Shown: positions 1-9,586, numbered from the stretch's first letter. The stretch is DNA of 64,000 bases from Pseudomonas fluorescens (GCF_002837185.1 NZ_KZ478005.1:23278-87277), one strand, 5' to 3'. The notes: generated by a model from the letters alone, not told the origin. A program made the numbers and translations.

Positions 1-1662
1 CGGATCAGCTACGCCGAACTGGGTGCGGATGTGTCGCGTGTCATTGCGGCGTTCAAGGCCCGTGGCATCGCCCCGGGCCAAGTGGTCGCCATCTGCCTGC
101 CACGCAGCCCGGAGCACACCACGCTGACCTTGGCCTGTGCACTGACGGGCGTGATCTGGGTGCCTATCGACGCCTCGGCGCCGGACGAGCGTCGGCAGTA
201 TCTGTTGGAAAACTGCCGCCCCGATCTGGTGATCATCAGCTCGGGCGAGACGGTCGAGCAGGCCCACGCCACGCCGAACGAGTTGCTGGCCGGGCCGCAA
301 GCCAGTGCGCCAAGGCTGGATGATCGCTCGATGAGCGAAGCGCCGGCGTATTACCTCTACACCTCGGGCACCACCGGCAAGCCCAAGTGCGTAGTGCTGT
401 GCAACCGCGCCACGGCCAATGTCATCGGCAGCACCTTGTCACACTGGCGCGTACGCCGCAGCGACGTGTTCATCTCGGTAACCCCGCTGCACCACGACAT
501 GTCGGTATTCGATGTGCTCGGCTGCCTGACGGCCGGCGCCACGCTGGTACTGCCTGGCGTCGGCGAGGAAAAGGATGCGCTGCGCTGGAATCAGTTGATC
601 GCCAGGCACCGTGTGACGCTGTGGTGTTCCGTGCCGGCCATCCTGGAAATGCTGCTGTCGTGCCGAGGTGACTATGACTTGGCCAGCCTGCGCCTGATCG
701 CCCAGGGCGGCGACTACATCAAGCCGGGCGTGATCGCCGAGTTGCGCGGGCTGCTGCCATCGTCGCGCCTGATTTCCCTGGGGGGGCCGACAGAGACCAC
801 GATCTGGAGCATCTGGCACGACATCACTGCCGATGACCCACTGCAAATTCCCTATGGGCGACCGTTGCCGGGCAACCGCTATCTGGTGCTCGACGCCCAC
901 GGAGCGCATTGCCCCGCAGGCGTTGTCGGCCGCATTCATACGGCAGGCGTCAACCTGGCCCTGGGCTACCTGGAAGACGGCGCGCTGGCACAAACCGAAT
1001 TCATCAGCGTGATCGATGAGCACGGCCAGGCCGTACGTGCATTTCGTACCGGTGACTGCGGGCGCTATCGCCGTGACGGCACGTTGATGTTCGACAGCCG
1101 CGTGAATGGCTACGTAAAGGTGCGCGGCGTGCGCGTGTCGTTGCCCGACATCGAAATCGAGCTGATCAAGCATCCTGCGGTCAGGCACGTGCTGGTGGTG
1201 GACTACGGCGAACAGCGCCAGGGCGAGGTCAACATCGGTGCGCTGTACGTGAGCGCCGAAGACGCCGAACCCTTGACCGCCGCCGCGTTGCGCCAGTTCG
1301 CCCGCGAGCACTTGCCGCAATCCCACGTGCCCACGCGATTCCTGGCGGTGCAGGCGCTGCCGTTGTCGCAAAACGGCAAACCTGATCGCCCGCATGCTCG
1401 CAGCTTGTTGCTGGAGCCGGCCGAGGAGGTCGTTGAAAGCCAATGCAGCAAGGTCTTGGCGATCTACCTGAGTGTGCTGGGCAGGCCACCGCAGGACGGC
1501 GCCAATGCCTCGGTCGACTTCATCAGTCTGGGCCTGCGGCCCCAGCATTTGAAAGCCATCGCTGCGCGGTTCCAGGAGGAACTGGCGGTGACGCTTTCCC
1601 CCGGACAATTACTGCGTTGCCGTAACGCACAAGATGTCGAGCGATTGCTCGCCTGCGCATAA
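1..1662 (+). CDS. NRPS C-terminal part: adenylation domain plus serine-less carrier domain (5' end outside window)
   Basis: The frame is open from base 1 and the first codons already read like the interior of an adenylation domain (ISYAELGADV), so the gene starts upstream. Visible motifs are A3 (YLYTSGTTGKPK), A5 (GGPTETTIW), A7 (RTGDCGRY), A8 and A10 (SQNGKPDR, with the lysine). Aligned by eye to GrsA, the pocket reads D-M-F-C-I-Q-L-I-W-K; its last four positions match cysteine-type pockets such as PchE, but the middle does not, so the substrate is uncertain. The last 70 residues have a carrier-protein fold signature, but the phosphopantetheine motif LGGHS is replaced by LGLRP, so the modifiable serine is missing. 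AngR of the anguibactin pathway has a similar defect. The N-hydroxylase gene begins 31 bp downstream on the same strand. Confidence 0.9.
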   Translation, partial: RISYAELGADVSRVIAAFKARGIAPGQVVAICLPRSPEHTTLTLACALTGVIWVPIDASAPDERRQYLLENCRPDLVIISSGETVEQAHATPNELLAGPQASAPRLDDRSMSEAPAYYLYTSGTTGKPKCVVLCNRATANVIGSTLSHWRVRRSDVFISVTPLHHDMSVFDVLGCLTAGATLVLPGVGEEKDALRWNQLIARHRVTLWCSVPAILEMLLSCRGDYDLASLRLIAQGGDYIKPGVIAELRGLLPSSRLISLGGPTETTIWSIWHDITADDPLQIPYGRPLPGNRYLVLDAHGAHCPAGVVGRIHTAGVNLALGYLEDGALAQTEFISVIDEHGQAVRAFRTGDCGRYRRDGTLMFDSRVNGYVKVRGVRVSLPDIEIELIKHPAVRHVLVVDYGEQRQGEVNIGALYVSAEDAEPLTAAALRQFAREHLPQSHVPTRFLAVQALPLSQNGKPDRPHARSLLLEPAEEVVESQCSKVLAIYLSVLGRPPQDGANASVDFISLGLRPQHLKAIAARFQEELAVTLSPGQLLRCRNAQDVERLLACA

Positions 1663-1693
1663 CCACATAGCACTACCCAGGGAGACAGATTGG

Positions 1694-3013
1694 ATGACGG
1701 ATTTACCCACTGTAGATATCGCCGGTGTTGGCATCGGGCCCTTTAACCTCGGGTTGGCCGCTTTATTGTCCAAACATTGCGACGTGACCAGTCTTTTCCT
1801 GGATCGCAAAGCCGAATTTCGTTGGCATGAAGGGTTGCTCTTACCGGGCACCACGTTGCAGGTGCCGTTTCTGGCGGATCTGGTGACGATGGCCGACCCG
1901 ACCCACGAGCTGAGCTACCTCAATTACCTGCACCAGCACGATCGCCTGTACCCGTTCTATTACTACGATAACTTCCAGGTGCCGCGCCGCGAGTACGACC
2001 ATTATTGCCGTTGGGCTTCGCAGCAGTTGCCGACGTGCCACTTCGGCGAGGATATCTGTGATGTGACTTACGACGCGGGAGTCGGCAAGTTCCTGATTGA
2101 AAGCCAGTCCGTGTCGGGCTTCAAACGCTGCTATTCCAGTCGTAACCTGGCGGTAGGCATCGGCACTACGCCGATAGTGCCGCAATGGGCTCAGGTGAAA
2201 AGCGCGGCACCCATCCTGCATTCGGCGGAGTTTGGCAAGCTCCAGGCGCAGTTGTTGGAATGTCGGCGTGTCACCGTGATTGGCTCCGGGCAGAGCGCCG
2301 CCGAGTGCGTGCTCGCGTTGTTCAATGAGCTGACCCCCGAGCGGATCGCCGCAGGCGCCTCGATCCGCTGGATCACCCGTTCAGCGGGTTTCCACCCCAT
2401 GGAATACTCCAAGCTGGGGCAGGAGTGCTTTACGCCGTCCTACATGGCGTACTTCCACAGCCTCCCGCGTGAACGCCGTCGTGAGGTCGTGGCCAAGCAG
2501 GGCCTGTTGTACAAAGGCATCAGTTTTTCCACGATTGCCGCTATCTACGACTTGATCTATGAGCGCTCCATCGGCGGCAGTGACCCTGGCCTGACGTTGC
2601 TGTCGAACTGTGAAGTCGAGAAGGTAGAGGACGTCGCTGGTACGCTGCGTATTGCCTATCGGCATCGTGAGCTGGACCAGACCAGCAGCCTGGAGGCCGA
2701 CGCGATTGTGGCCGCGACGGGCTACGGGCATGCCTGGCCGCAGTGGTTTGAGCGGCTCAAGGGCACAGTACTGGAGACCGATGAGCACGGTGACTGCCTT
2801 GTGGAGGATGACTTCACTGCACGTCGCTGTGATGACGGGGCGGGGCGTATCTTTGTGCAGAATGCCGAGATCTTCCAGCATGGTGTGGGTTCGCCGGACC
2901 TGGGCATTGCCGCGATTCGTAACGCGAGCATTGCCAATCAACTGCTCGGCCGCCCGCACTACCGCCTGCCCAAACGCTCGTCGTTCCAGCGTTATGGCAT
3001 GCATGAGGTTTAG
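1694..3013 (+). CDS. Flavin-dependent amine N-monooxygenase (IucD/BasC/AngU type)
   Basis: This 439-aa protein belongs to the lysine/ornithine N-monooxygenase family, which makes hydroxylamines that become hydroxamate-type iron ligands. It has the N-terminal FAD motif VDIAGVGIGPFNLGLAAL, the NADPH-binding motif VIGSGQSAAE near residue 195, and the C-terminal VAATGYG motif. The N-terminal GVGIGPFNL form is closer to IucD/AlcA/BasC enzymes than to PvdA. The ATG at 1694 is chosen because AGGGAGA (1679-1685) lies 8 nt before it; an ATG at 1634 in the same frame would overlap the NRPS gene and lacks this spacing. It probably shares a transcript with the NRPS. By analogy with AngU and BasC the substrate could be histamine or another diamine; this is inference only. 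Confidence 0.92.
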   Translation: MTDLPTVDIAGVGIGPFNLGLAALLSKHCDVTSLFLDRKAEFRWHEGLLLPGTTLQVPFLADLVTMADPTHELSYLNYLHQHDRLYPFYYYDNFQVPRREYDHYCRWASQQLPTCHFGEDICDVTYDAGVGKFLIESQSVSGFKRCYSSRNLAVGIGTTPIVPQWAQVKSAAPILHSAEFGKLQAQLLECRRVTVIGSGQSAAECVLALFNELTPERIAAGASIRWITRSAGFHPMEYSKLGQECFTPSYMAYFHSLPRERRREVVAKQGLLYKGISFSTIAAIYDLIYERSIGGSDPGLTLLSNCEVEKVEDVAGTLRIAYRHRELDQTSSLEADAIVAATGYGHAWPQWFERLKGTVLETDEHGDCLVEDDFTARRCDDGAGRIFVQNAEIFQHGVGSPDLGIAAIRNASIANQLLGRPHYRLPKRSSFQRYGMHEV

Positions 3014-3023
3014 GGCGTGAAAG

Positions 3024-3052
3024 ACAGGGCCTTGGTGTTACCAAGGCCCTGT
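3024..3052. terminator. Bidirectional terminator between convergent NRPS-operon genes
   Basis: A perfect 12-bp inverted repeat (ACAGGGCCTTGG and its complement) with a 5-nt loop sits between the N-hydroxylase stop and the stop of the opposite-strand NRPS. There is no long T-tract on either side. Confidence 0.75.
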
Positions 3053-3059
3053 TGAAGGG

Positions 3060-5171
3060 TCAGACGCGGATGTGGTCCAGGGTGAGGCCATCGGCGCCAG
3101 GTGTCGCAAACAGCGCGAACATCAGCTCAATCGTGGCGCTCATGCGAGCCATCTGATCTGCACTGTAACGGTCCGAACGGTAGGTCACCACCAGGCGCAA
3201 TACGCGCTTGCCGTCCAGCGTGTTTTCCATGATCTCGAATTGAATACCGAACATCGACTGGTTCTTGTCCGGGTCAATCTGGCGGTAGCGGATCGCGCCG
3301 TTATCCGGCGTGCGCAGGGCGCCGTTCAAAGCGTTGTTGGCGTGAATCTGGATGTACACGTCGAACAGCAGTCCATCCGCCGGCGTCATGCCCAGGGCCT
3401 GTTGAATCTGCTCCATCGGCACATCGGCGTAGGCCATCGAGTCATTGATCAAGCGACTGACGTTTTCAATCAGGGTGCCGACGGCTTGCCGAGCATCGAA
3501 TTGCACGCGGTGCGCGACCATGGTGGTGAAGTAGCCGACCGTGTCGTAATACACCGGATCTGTGCGACCGGACGCCGACGTGCCCACTACCAGGTCTTTC
3601 AAATCGCCGAGCTTGTGCAGGGAGAGCACGATTGCCGAATAGACCACGCCGAACAGTGAAGCGTTGTTCTGTCGGGCGAAGGCGTACAGGTGGTCGGTCA
3701 TGCCTTGGGTGGGCTTGATCTCGAACCACTGGGCCTTGGTCGATACCTGTGCCGGCGGTGCCTCGGAGGAGGGCAGCGTCAGGCCACGGGTGGCATCGCG
3801 CAGCATGCCGGTCCAGTAGTCGAGGTGCTTCTGGTTGATCCCGGCGGCTTGCTGGCGCACGGCGAATTCATGGAAGGACGGTGCCGGGCTTTTCCAGACG
3901 GGCGCTTTGTCGGCCGCTCGGGCCAGGTAGGCCTGGGCCAGTTCTTCCATCATCACGTTGAGCGACCATTCATCAATGGCCATGTGATGGACGAGCAGCG
4001 ATAAGGTTTGGCGTTGATGCTGCGTGTCCTGGATGAAGCGCACCCGCAGGGGCAGCTCGCGGGTCAGATCGAACTGATAGGTGGCTTCGCTTTGCAGGGT
4101 GGCACCCTGGCTTTCGCGGCTGGGCCAGAACCACTTGAACTGCGCTAGCTGCGAGGTCGGCACGATTTGCTGGTATGCCTCGCCACGCTCGAAGTGGAAG
4201 GTGCTGCGCAGGCTGGCATGGCGCTCAAGCAGGTCATGGAACGCCTGCTCGAACAGCGCTTCGTCCACCGGGTCGAGAAACTCCATGGCAAACGGCAGGT
4301 TGAAGATCGTGCCGAATTCGAAGGCGGCGTAAGCGCGTCCCAGGGATGCCTGGGCCAGTGCAAATGGCGCTTTTTGTACATCGTGCGACAAACCGGTGGC
4401 GGTCGTTGGTGCAGCGTTTTTCGCGATGACCCGGGCGCGTGCCGCCAAGGCGCTTGCCGAGGGTGCGCTGAAGAAATCGTTGAACTGGACTTCGATGCCA
4501 TGGCGGCTCGACAGCTTGCCGATGATGCGGGTGGCCAGCAGTGAGTGGCCGCCAAAGTCGAAGAAGTCATCCGTCGCCAGCATGCCCGGTTCCGCCAGCG
4601 CTTCGCGGAACTCGGCGAGGATAATGGCTGCGACGTCAGGTGTTTCGGTGTGTGCGGCGTTTTCGCCGATGTCCGCCTGGCGGTGCAGCCACGGCAGTGG
4701 CGTATCAGCGGTGTGCATGATCTTGCGGTACAGGTCGTTCGCCTGGCAGGTCTGCTCAAGAATCGGGTGAAGGACCAGCGCCAGGATGGGCGCATCCGGG
4801 GTTTGCATAATCAGCGCCTTGAACGGCGGCTGGTGCTCGGCGTCCCACGGCGTGGACTGTTCGCGGAGCAGGTAGTGGCTGGCGTCACCGGTCACCTGAA
4901 TGCGCTCGATGCACGCTTGCCAGTCGCGCGCCTGGACCTTGTCGACTTCGCCGTCATCGTTGAACTGATAGCGGGCATTGAGCTCCGGGATTGATTCGAT
5001 TACCGCCTGGAGTGCCGACTCCAGCCCTGCGGGGTCTACATTCGCGTCGAGTTTCCAGGCACTCAGGTGCTTGGAAATGCGTTCGGGGTATTGCTGCTGC
5101 AAGAGCCAGATATGCGCTTCGTAATCGCTGGCAGATCGTTTTGAACACGTATCTGGAGTGAGTTCCATCAT
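3060..5171 (-). CDS. Stand-alone NRPS: carrier domain followed by condensation domain (AngM/BasB-like)
   Basis: The 703-aa protein has an N-terminal stretch of about 180 residues resembling a partial condensation-type domain, then an intact carrier domain (DDFFDFGGHSLLATRI, serine present), then a condensation domain with the active-site motif HHMAIDEW. It has no adenylation domain. This carrier-condensation layout matches AngM and BasB, where the carrier is loaded in trans and the condensation domain releases the chain onto N-hydroxyhistamine. Here it could supply the working carrier missing from the upstream NRPS at 1-1662. The start is put at tandem ATGs (5171/5168) rather than at an in-frame ATG 39 codons upstream that precedes the conserved sequence. 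It is divergent from the sigma-factor gene, and a Fur-like site lies between them. Confidence 0.88.
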   Translation of the reverse strand: MMELTPDTCSKRSASDYEAHIWLLQQQYPERISKHLSAWKLDANVDPAGLESALQAVIESIPELNARYQFNDDGEVDKVQARDWQACIERIQVTGDASHYLLREQSTPWDAEHQPPFKALIMQTPDAPILALVLHPILEQTCQANDLYRKIMHTADTPLPWLHRQADIGENAAHTETPDVAAIILAEFREALAEPGMLATDDFFDFGGHSLLATRIIGKLSSRHGIEVQFNDFFSAPSASALAARARVIAKNAAPTTATGLSHDVQKAPFALAQASLGRAYAAFEFGTIFNLPFAMEFLDPVDEALFEQAFHDLLERHASLRSTFHFERGEAYQQIVPTSQLAQFKWFWPSRESQGATLQSEATYQFDLTRELPLRVRFIQDTQHQRQTLSLLVHHMAIDEWSLNVMMEELAQAYLARAADKAPVWKSPAPSFHEFAVRQQAAGINQKHLDYWTGMLRDATRGLTLPSSEAPPAQVSTKAQWFEIKPTQGMTDHLYAFARQNNASLFGVVYSAIVLSLHKLGDLKDLVVGTSASGRTDPVYYDTVGYFTTMVAHRVQFDARQAVGTLIENVSRLINDSMAYADVPMEQIQQALGMTPADGLLFDVYIQIHANNALNGALRTPDNGAIRYRQIDPDKNQSMFGIQFEIMENTLDGKRVLRLVVTYRSDRYSADQMARMSATIELMFALFATPGADGLTLDHIRV

Positions 5172-5328
5172 GGAAGTTTCCCGCCTTATCAAACTGAACA
5201 GTAAGAAGTAGAGAGGGCACCAAGTGCCGACAGACCCATCCTCGGTCTGGTGTACCGCTTGGGAACCCGGGCGTCGGAGGACGTGCAATCCGGTTGCGTT
5301 GCAGGGGCTTTATGAACACCGTATGATC

Positions 5329-5347
5329 GCAAATAATAATCATACAT
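5329..5347. promoter_or_regulatory. Candidate Fur box in divergent NRPS/sigma promoter
   Basis: GCAAATAATAATCATACAT matches the 19-bp Fur consensus GATAATGATAATCATTATC at 12 positions by hand count, including the central AATCAT. It lies in an AT-rich island about 55 bp before the sigma factor gene and 160 bp before the NRPS, a sensible place for iron repression of both. Confidence 0.55.
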
Positions 5348-5400
5348 ATTCGCATTAGTCAAAATCTGATCGCGGGTGGATTCGTCTCAGGAGAGGTGTT

Positions 5401-5919
5401 GTGAACAACGGAGCGTTTGCGTCCAAACGGCAATTCGAAAAGTTGTACATCGACCATCACCGCTGGTTATGCAGCCTGCTGCGGCGCAAGTTGGGCAATT
5501 CGTTGGATGCTGCGGATCTGGCCCACGATATCTATCTCAACCTCATCAAGAAGGGCTGCGTGCCTTCGATCGAAGACTCGCGCTGCCATTTGACCCAGAT
5601 CGCCAAAGGCATGGTGATTGACCTCTATCGCCGCCGTCACCGCGAAGCCCGCCACCTGGAATCCCTGATGCAGCAAGCCGAACCGCTGGTGCCGTCCGAA
5701 GAGGAGCGGGCGCTGGCCGCCGAGGCGCTGGTGCAAATCGATGACGCGCTGCAGGCCAAACCGTCCAAGGCCCGCGAAGCACTGTTGCTGTGCAAGCTGC
5801 ATGGCATGGGCCATCGGGACATTGCTGCCGAATTGAACGTGTCGGTGTCCTCTGTCGAAAAATACATCGCGGCGGGCCTGCGGGCCTGCCATCCCTTCGC
5901 CTCGACGGCCGAACTGTGA
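5401..5919 (+). CDS. ECF sigma factor, FecI/PvdS-like iron-starvation type
   Basis: A 172-aa ECF sigma factor. Region 2 is visible as FEKLYIDHHRWLCSLLRRKLG through AADLAHDIYLNLIKKG, and region 4 as a helix-turn-helix, HRDIAAELNVSVSSVEKYIAAGL. The start is GTG at 5401, preceded by AGGAGAGG (5389-5396). No FecR-type anti-sigma gene lies next to it, and the receptor of this locus lacks an N-terminal signalling domain, so it is probably controlled at the transcription level by iron, like PvdS, rather than by a surface-signalling relay. Likely targets are the siderophore genes around it. A Fur-like site is centred about 65 bp upstream of the start. Confidence 0.9.
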   Translation: MNNGAFASKRQFEKLYIDHHRWLCSLLRRKLGNSLDAADLAHDIYLNLIKKGCVPSIEDSRCHLTQIAKGMVIDLYRRRHREARHLESLMQQAEPLVPSEEERALAAEALVQIDDALQAKPSKAREALLLCKLHGMGHRDIAAELNVSVSSVEKYIAAGLRACHPFASTAEL

Positions 5920-6056
5920 ACAGTTGAATCCGCAGCGCCATTGAGGGTTTTGTCGCGTCGTTCGAAATACACGGTATGCACTGTGCAAAACGCTCCAACG
6001 CAAAAGGACGCCAGGTACGCCACACGGTGGCCGGCAGTGGTTATCAAGGAGAGCTC

Positions 6057-7835
6057 ATGAGCGTTAAAGACACACCCGTCGGTTCGGTATCCCAGGTATT
6101 ACGCCCCATTCGTGGGCGGCTGATATGTGCTGCGGTACTGGCCGCCCTAGGGACCATGCTGACCATGGTGCCCCTGGCTGGCATCGCCCACATTGCGCGA
6201 CTGGCCATGGGTGACGCAGCCAGTTGGGCCCAGTTGCAAGGCCCGGTCTGGCAAGTGGTGGGTGTCAGCCTGGCCTGCCTGTTCCTGGGCATGACCTTGA
6301 TTTCGCTGGGGGAGATGGTCGCGCACCTGGCCGACAACCACATCACCGGCCACCTGCGCCAGGCCATCACCCGTCGATTGGCCAGGGTGCCGCTGGGCTG
6401 GTTCACCAGTCGTGCTTCGGGTGAGGTCAAGCAGGCGATGCAGGATGACATCGGTACCTTGCACAGCTTGACGGCGCATTTTTTCACCACCCTCGGCCGT
6501 ACGCTTGGGGCTGTGATCATCGCTATCCTCTACCTGTTTGCCATGGACTGGCGCATGGCGATTGTCTCGCTGCTGCCATTCCCGCTGTTTTTCCTGTTTT
6601 TCACCCGCGCCACCAAGGCCAGTGGCGCGAACATGCAAGCGTTCGGCGCCGGCATGATGCGCATCAACAATGCCGTGATCGAGTTCGTCAACGGCATTCC
6701 CGTGGTCAAGGCATTTGGCGCCGAGGGCAAGGCCCATGGCAGTTACCGGAGTGCGGTGGATGCTTTTGCCGCTGCGTTTACCGACTTCACCCGGCCACTG
6801 GTCAGTGCGATGGCCAACGCCCACGCCATGATCACGCCCGTGGCGGTACTCGGTGTGGTGCTGGCGGCCGGTACGCTGGGGGTGAGCCAGGGCTGGCTGG
6901 CTCCAGTGGACATCCTGCCGTTCGCCCTGGTCGCCCCAGGCATCTGCGCGCCGCTGTTGCTGCTGAGCTATATCACCCACGACCTGAACAACGCGACCGC
7001 CGCCGCCCAGCGCGTGCAAACCCTGCTGCAAACCCCCGTGCTCGAAACCCTGCCAGGCACGTCAGCACAATCGCCGGCAAACGCTGAAATTCGCGTCGAA
7101 CACCTGAGCTACCAGTATAACGACGACGCCCCGGTGCTCCAGGACCTGAACTTCACCCTAAAGCCCGGCACCGTGACCGCCATCGTCGGCGCATCAGGTT
7201 CCGGCAAGTCGACCCTGGCGCGCCTGCTGCTGCGTTTTTTCGACCCTACCGAAGGGCGTATCACCCTGGGCGGTGTCGACCTGCGCCACATCGAGAGCAC
7301 CCAGTTGTACCGGCGTATCGGTTTCGTGTTGCAGGAAGTACGCCTGATTCACGCCAGCCTGCGCGACAACATTGCCCTGGGCCGTCCCTCGGCCAGCCAG
7401 CAGGAAATCGAGGCCGCCGCGCGTATTGCGAACATCCACGAACGCATCCTGGACCTGCCACGGGGCTATGACTCGGTGATCGGTGAAGATGTACAGCTTT
7501 CCGGCGGTGAGTTGCAGCGCGTCAGCATCGCCCGCGCCGTATTGCTCGACCCACCCGTGCTGGTACTGGATGAAGCCACGGCGGCAGCCGATGCCGAGAA
7601 TGAGGTCAAGCTGCAACAAGCCCTGTCGCGATTCGCCCAGGGTCGCACGCTCATGGTGATCGCTCACCGGCTCGACACGGTGATGCATGCCGACCAGATC
7701 ATCCTGATCGACAACGGCGCCCTCTGCGAGCAAGGCACCCACACCGAGTTGCTCGCGCGCAAAGGTCGCTACGCCCGGCTGTGGGCGTTGGGCGGTTATG
7801 AACAAGCCAAGGAACAGGCGGTGTCGTCATGCTGA
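6057..7835 (+). CDS. ABC exporter half-transporter 1 (siderophore export, YbtP/BarA-like)
   Basis: A 592-aa fusion of a six-helix membrane domain (about residues 15-320) and a nucleotide-binding domain. Motifs are Walker A GASGSGKSTLARLL, signature LSGGELQRVSIARA and Walker B VLVLDEATAAAD. The start at ATG 6057 has AAGGAG 5 nt upstream. It overlaps the next gene by 7 bp (ATGCTGA), so the two products are expected to form a heterodimer. In acinetobactin and yersiniabactin loci such pairs (BarA/BarB, YbtP/YbtQ) handle siderophore export or ferric-siderophore uptake; the presence of a separate importer here favours export. Confidence 0.88.
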   Translation: MSVKDTPVGSVSQVLRPIRGRLICAAVLAALGTMLTMVPLAGIAHIARLAMGDAASWAQLQGPVWQVVGVSLACLFLGMTLISLGEMVAHLADNHITGHLRQAITRRLARVPLGWFTSRASGEVKQAMQDDIGTLHSLTAHFFTTLGRTLGAVIIAILYLFAMDWRMAIVSLLPFPLFFLFFTRATKASGANMQAFGAGMMRINNAVIEFVNGIPVVKAFGAEGKAHGSYRSAVDAFAAAFTDFTRPLVSAMANAHAMITPVAVLGVVLAAGTLGVSQGWLAPVDILPFALVAPGICAPLLLLSYITHDLNNATAAAQRVQTLLQTPVLETLPGTSAQSPANAEIRVEHLSYQYNDDAPVLQDLNFTLKPGTVTAIVGASGSGKSTLARLLLRFFDPTEGRITLGGVDLRHIESTQLYRRIGFVLQEVRLIHASLRDNIALGRPSASQQEIEAAARIANIHERILDLPRGYDSVIGEDVQLSGGELQRVSIARAVLLDPPVLVLDEATAAADAENEVKLQQALSRFAQGRTLMVIAHRLDTVMHADQIILIDNGALCEQGTHTELLARKGRYARLWALGGYEQAKEQAVSSC

Positions 7836-9586
7836 AAACCTTTATTCAACTGCTCGGCGAAGACGCTTCGGTGCTGCGCCGCTATCTGGCGATGGCCCTG
7901 GTCTATGGCCTGCTCTGCGGGGTGACGATTGTCATGCTGGTGCCGATCCTCACCCACCTGTTGGCGGGGGATACCCACGCCGCTGCGCAATGGCTGATCG
8001 CGCTGGTCATCGGTGTGGTGGCGTGCTGGGCGCTGCGACGCAGCGTCGAAAAAGCCGGCATCCGCGTCGGCATCGCCGTGCTCCAGCGCGGGCGCCACCG
8101 CCTTGGCGACCATGTGGCGCAGTTGCCCGTCGGCTGGTTCAGTGCGCACAACACGGCGCGGCTCAGCCATCTGGCGACCTCGGGCATGATGGAAATGGCG
8201 CAGTTGCCTGCACACGTGTTCACGCCACTGTTGACCGGTGTGGTCACGCCGCTGGTGATTCTCATCGCGCTGTTCAGCCTGCACTGGCCAATGGGCCTGG
8301 TTGCCCTGGCGACCCTGCCGGTGCTGCTGGGCGTGTTCGTGTTGACGGCGCGGTTGGGGCAGCGAGCCGATCACGACTTCCAGCACAACGCCGCCCTGAC
8401 CAGCCAGCGCATGGTCGAGTTCGCCCGGGCGCAGTCGGTACTGCGTGCCTTCAATGGCGAGGACGGCGGTACCCAGTTCCTTGAACAGGCCATCGGTCGC
8501 CAGCAGCAGGCTGCCAGGCATCTGATCCACGTATCGGCGATGTCGGTGGTGTTCAATGCGTGGGCGGTGCAGGCCGGTTTTGCTGCGCTGCTGGTGGCTG
8601 CCACCCTGTGGCTGGGCGACCTGCTGGGCGCCGGCCTGGAAGCAGGCTCGGTCATCGCCGTGATGATTACGCTATTGCTGGTCAGCCGCTTCATCGACCC
8701 GCTGCTGGAAGTGGCCGGCTACAGCGAAGTGCTGCGCGGTGCCCGTGGCCAGTTGGGCGCGGTGCGCGAGATTTTTGCAGTCAAGCCACTGCCGCAGCCA
8801 CAGGCCCCCGAGGCGCCTGTCGATAGCAGCGTCGAACTGTGCAACGTCAGCTTCACCTATGCCGAGGGCCAGCCCGACGTGCTGCGCGATGTCAGCCTGC
8901 GCATCGAACCGGGCAGCATGACCGCACTGGTGGGTGCGTCCGGCTCGGGCAAGACCACATTGGTGCGCTTGATTGCACGCTTCTTCGATGTGACCCAGGG
9001 CCAAGTGATCGTCGGCGGCGTGGATGTGCGCCAGATGTCCGGTGAGCAACTGGCCGGCCAGATCAGCCAGATCTTCCAGGATGCCTACCTGTTCCAGGGC
9101 AGCATTGCCGACAACATCCGTATCGGCAAACCAGCGGCCGGCGATGCCGAGGTGATGGAAGCGGCGCGACAAGCCGGCGTGCTGGAAATCATCGAGCGGC
9201 TGCCCCAGGGCCTGGACACACCGGTGGGCGAGGGCGGGGCACGGTTGTCCGGTGGCGAACGCCAACGGATCTCCATCGCCCGTGCGCTGATCAAGGATGC
9301 ACCGATCCTGCTGGTCGACGAAGCCACCGCGGCCCTTGATGCCGAGAACCAGGCCGCCATCGCCGAAGCGCTGGCGCGGCTGCGCGGCAAACGCACGCTG
9401 ATCGTTATCGCCCACCAGCTGTCGACCGTGGTCATGGCCGACCAGATCCTGGTGCTCGATCAAGGCCGGCTCAGCGAACACGGTTCCCATGCTCAATTGA
9501 GCGCCAAACCTGGGCTGTATGCCCACTTTCTCGCCCAGCGCAGGGCGGCAAAAGGCTGGCGGATCGCGGGTGAGGACGCTTCTTGA
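7829..9586 (+). CDS. ABC exporter half-transporter 2 (YbtQ/BarB-like)
   Basis: A 585-aa membrane-ATPase fusion paralogous to the gene before it. The membrane domain covers roughly residues 15-310; the ATPase has Walker A GASGSGKTTLVRL, signature LSGGERQRISIARAL and Walker B ILLVDEATAALD. The start ATG lies inside the stop of its partner, which points to translational coupling and equal stoichiometry. The permease gene that follows begins at a TTG overlapping this stop, so export and import genes are on one transcript. Confidence 0.88.
   Translation: MLKTFIQLLGEDASVLRRYLAMALVYGLLCGVTIVMLVPILTHLLAGDTHAAAQWLIALVIGVVACWALRRSVEKAGIRVGIAVLQRGRHRLGDHVAQLPVGWFSAHNTARLSHLATSGMMEMAQLPAHVFTPLLTGVVTPLVILIALFSLHWPMGLVALATLPVLLGVFVLTARLGQRADHDFQHNAALTSQRMVEFARAQSVLRAFNGEDGGTQFLEQAIGRQQQAARHLIHVSAMSVVFNAWAVQAGFAALLVAATLWLGDLLGAGLEAGSVIAVMITLLLVSRFIDPLLEVAGYSEVLRGARGQLGAVREIFAVKPLPQPQAPEAPVDSSVELCNVSFTYAEGQPDVLRDVSLRIEPGSMTALVGASGSGKTTLVRLIARFFDVTQGQVIVGGVDVRQMSGEQLAGQISQIFQDAYLFQGSIADNIRIGKPAAGDAEVMEAARQAGVLEIIERLPQGLDTPVGEGGARLSGGERQRISIARALIKDAPILLVDEATAALDAENQAAIAEALARLRGKRTLIVIAHQLSTVVMADQILVLDQGRLSEHGSHAQLSAKPGLYAHFLAQRRAAKGWRIAGEDAS

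Noticed and set aside
439..1608. A 389-codon minus-strand frame opposite the NRPS adenylation domain
   Set aside because: The adenylation motifs on the plus strand are unmistakable and the antisense frame has none.
5281..5400. PvdS-type IS box before the siderophore genes
   Set aside because: No clear TAAAT with correctly spaced CGT was found; only the Fur-like site is supported.
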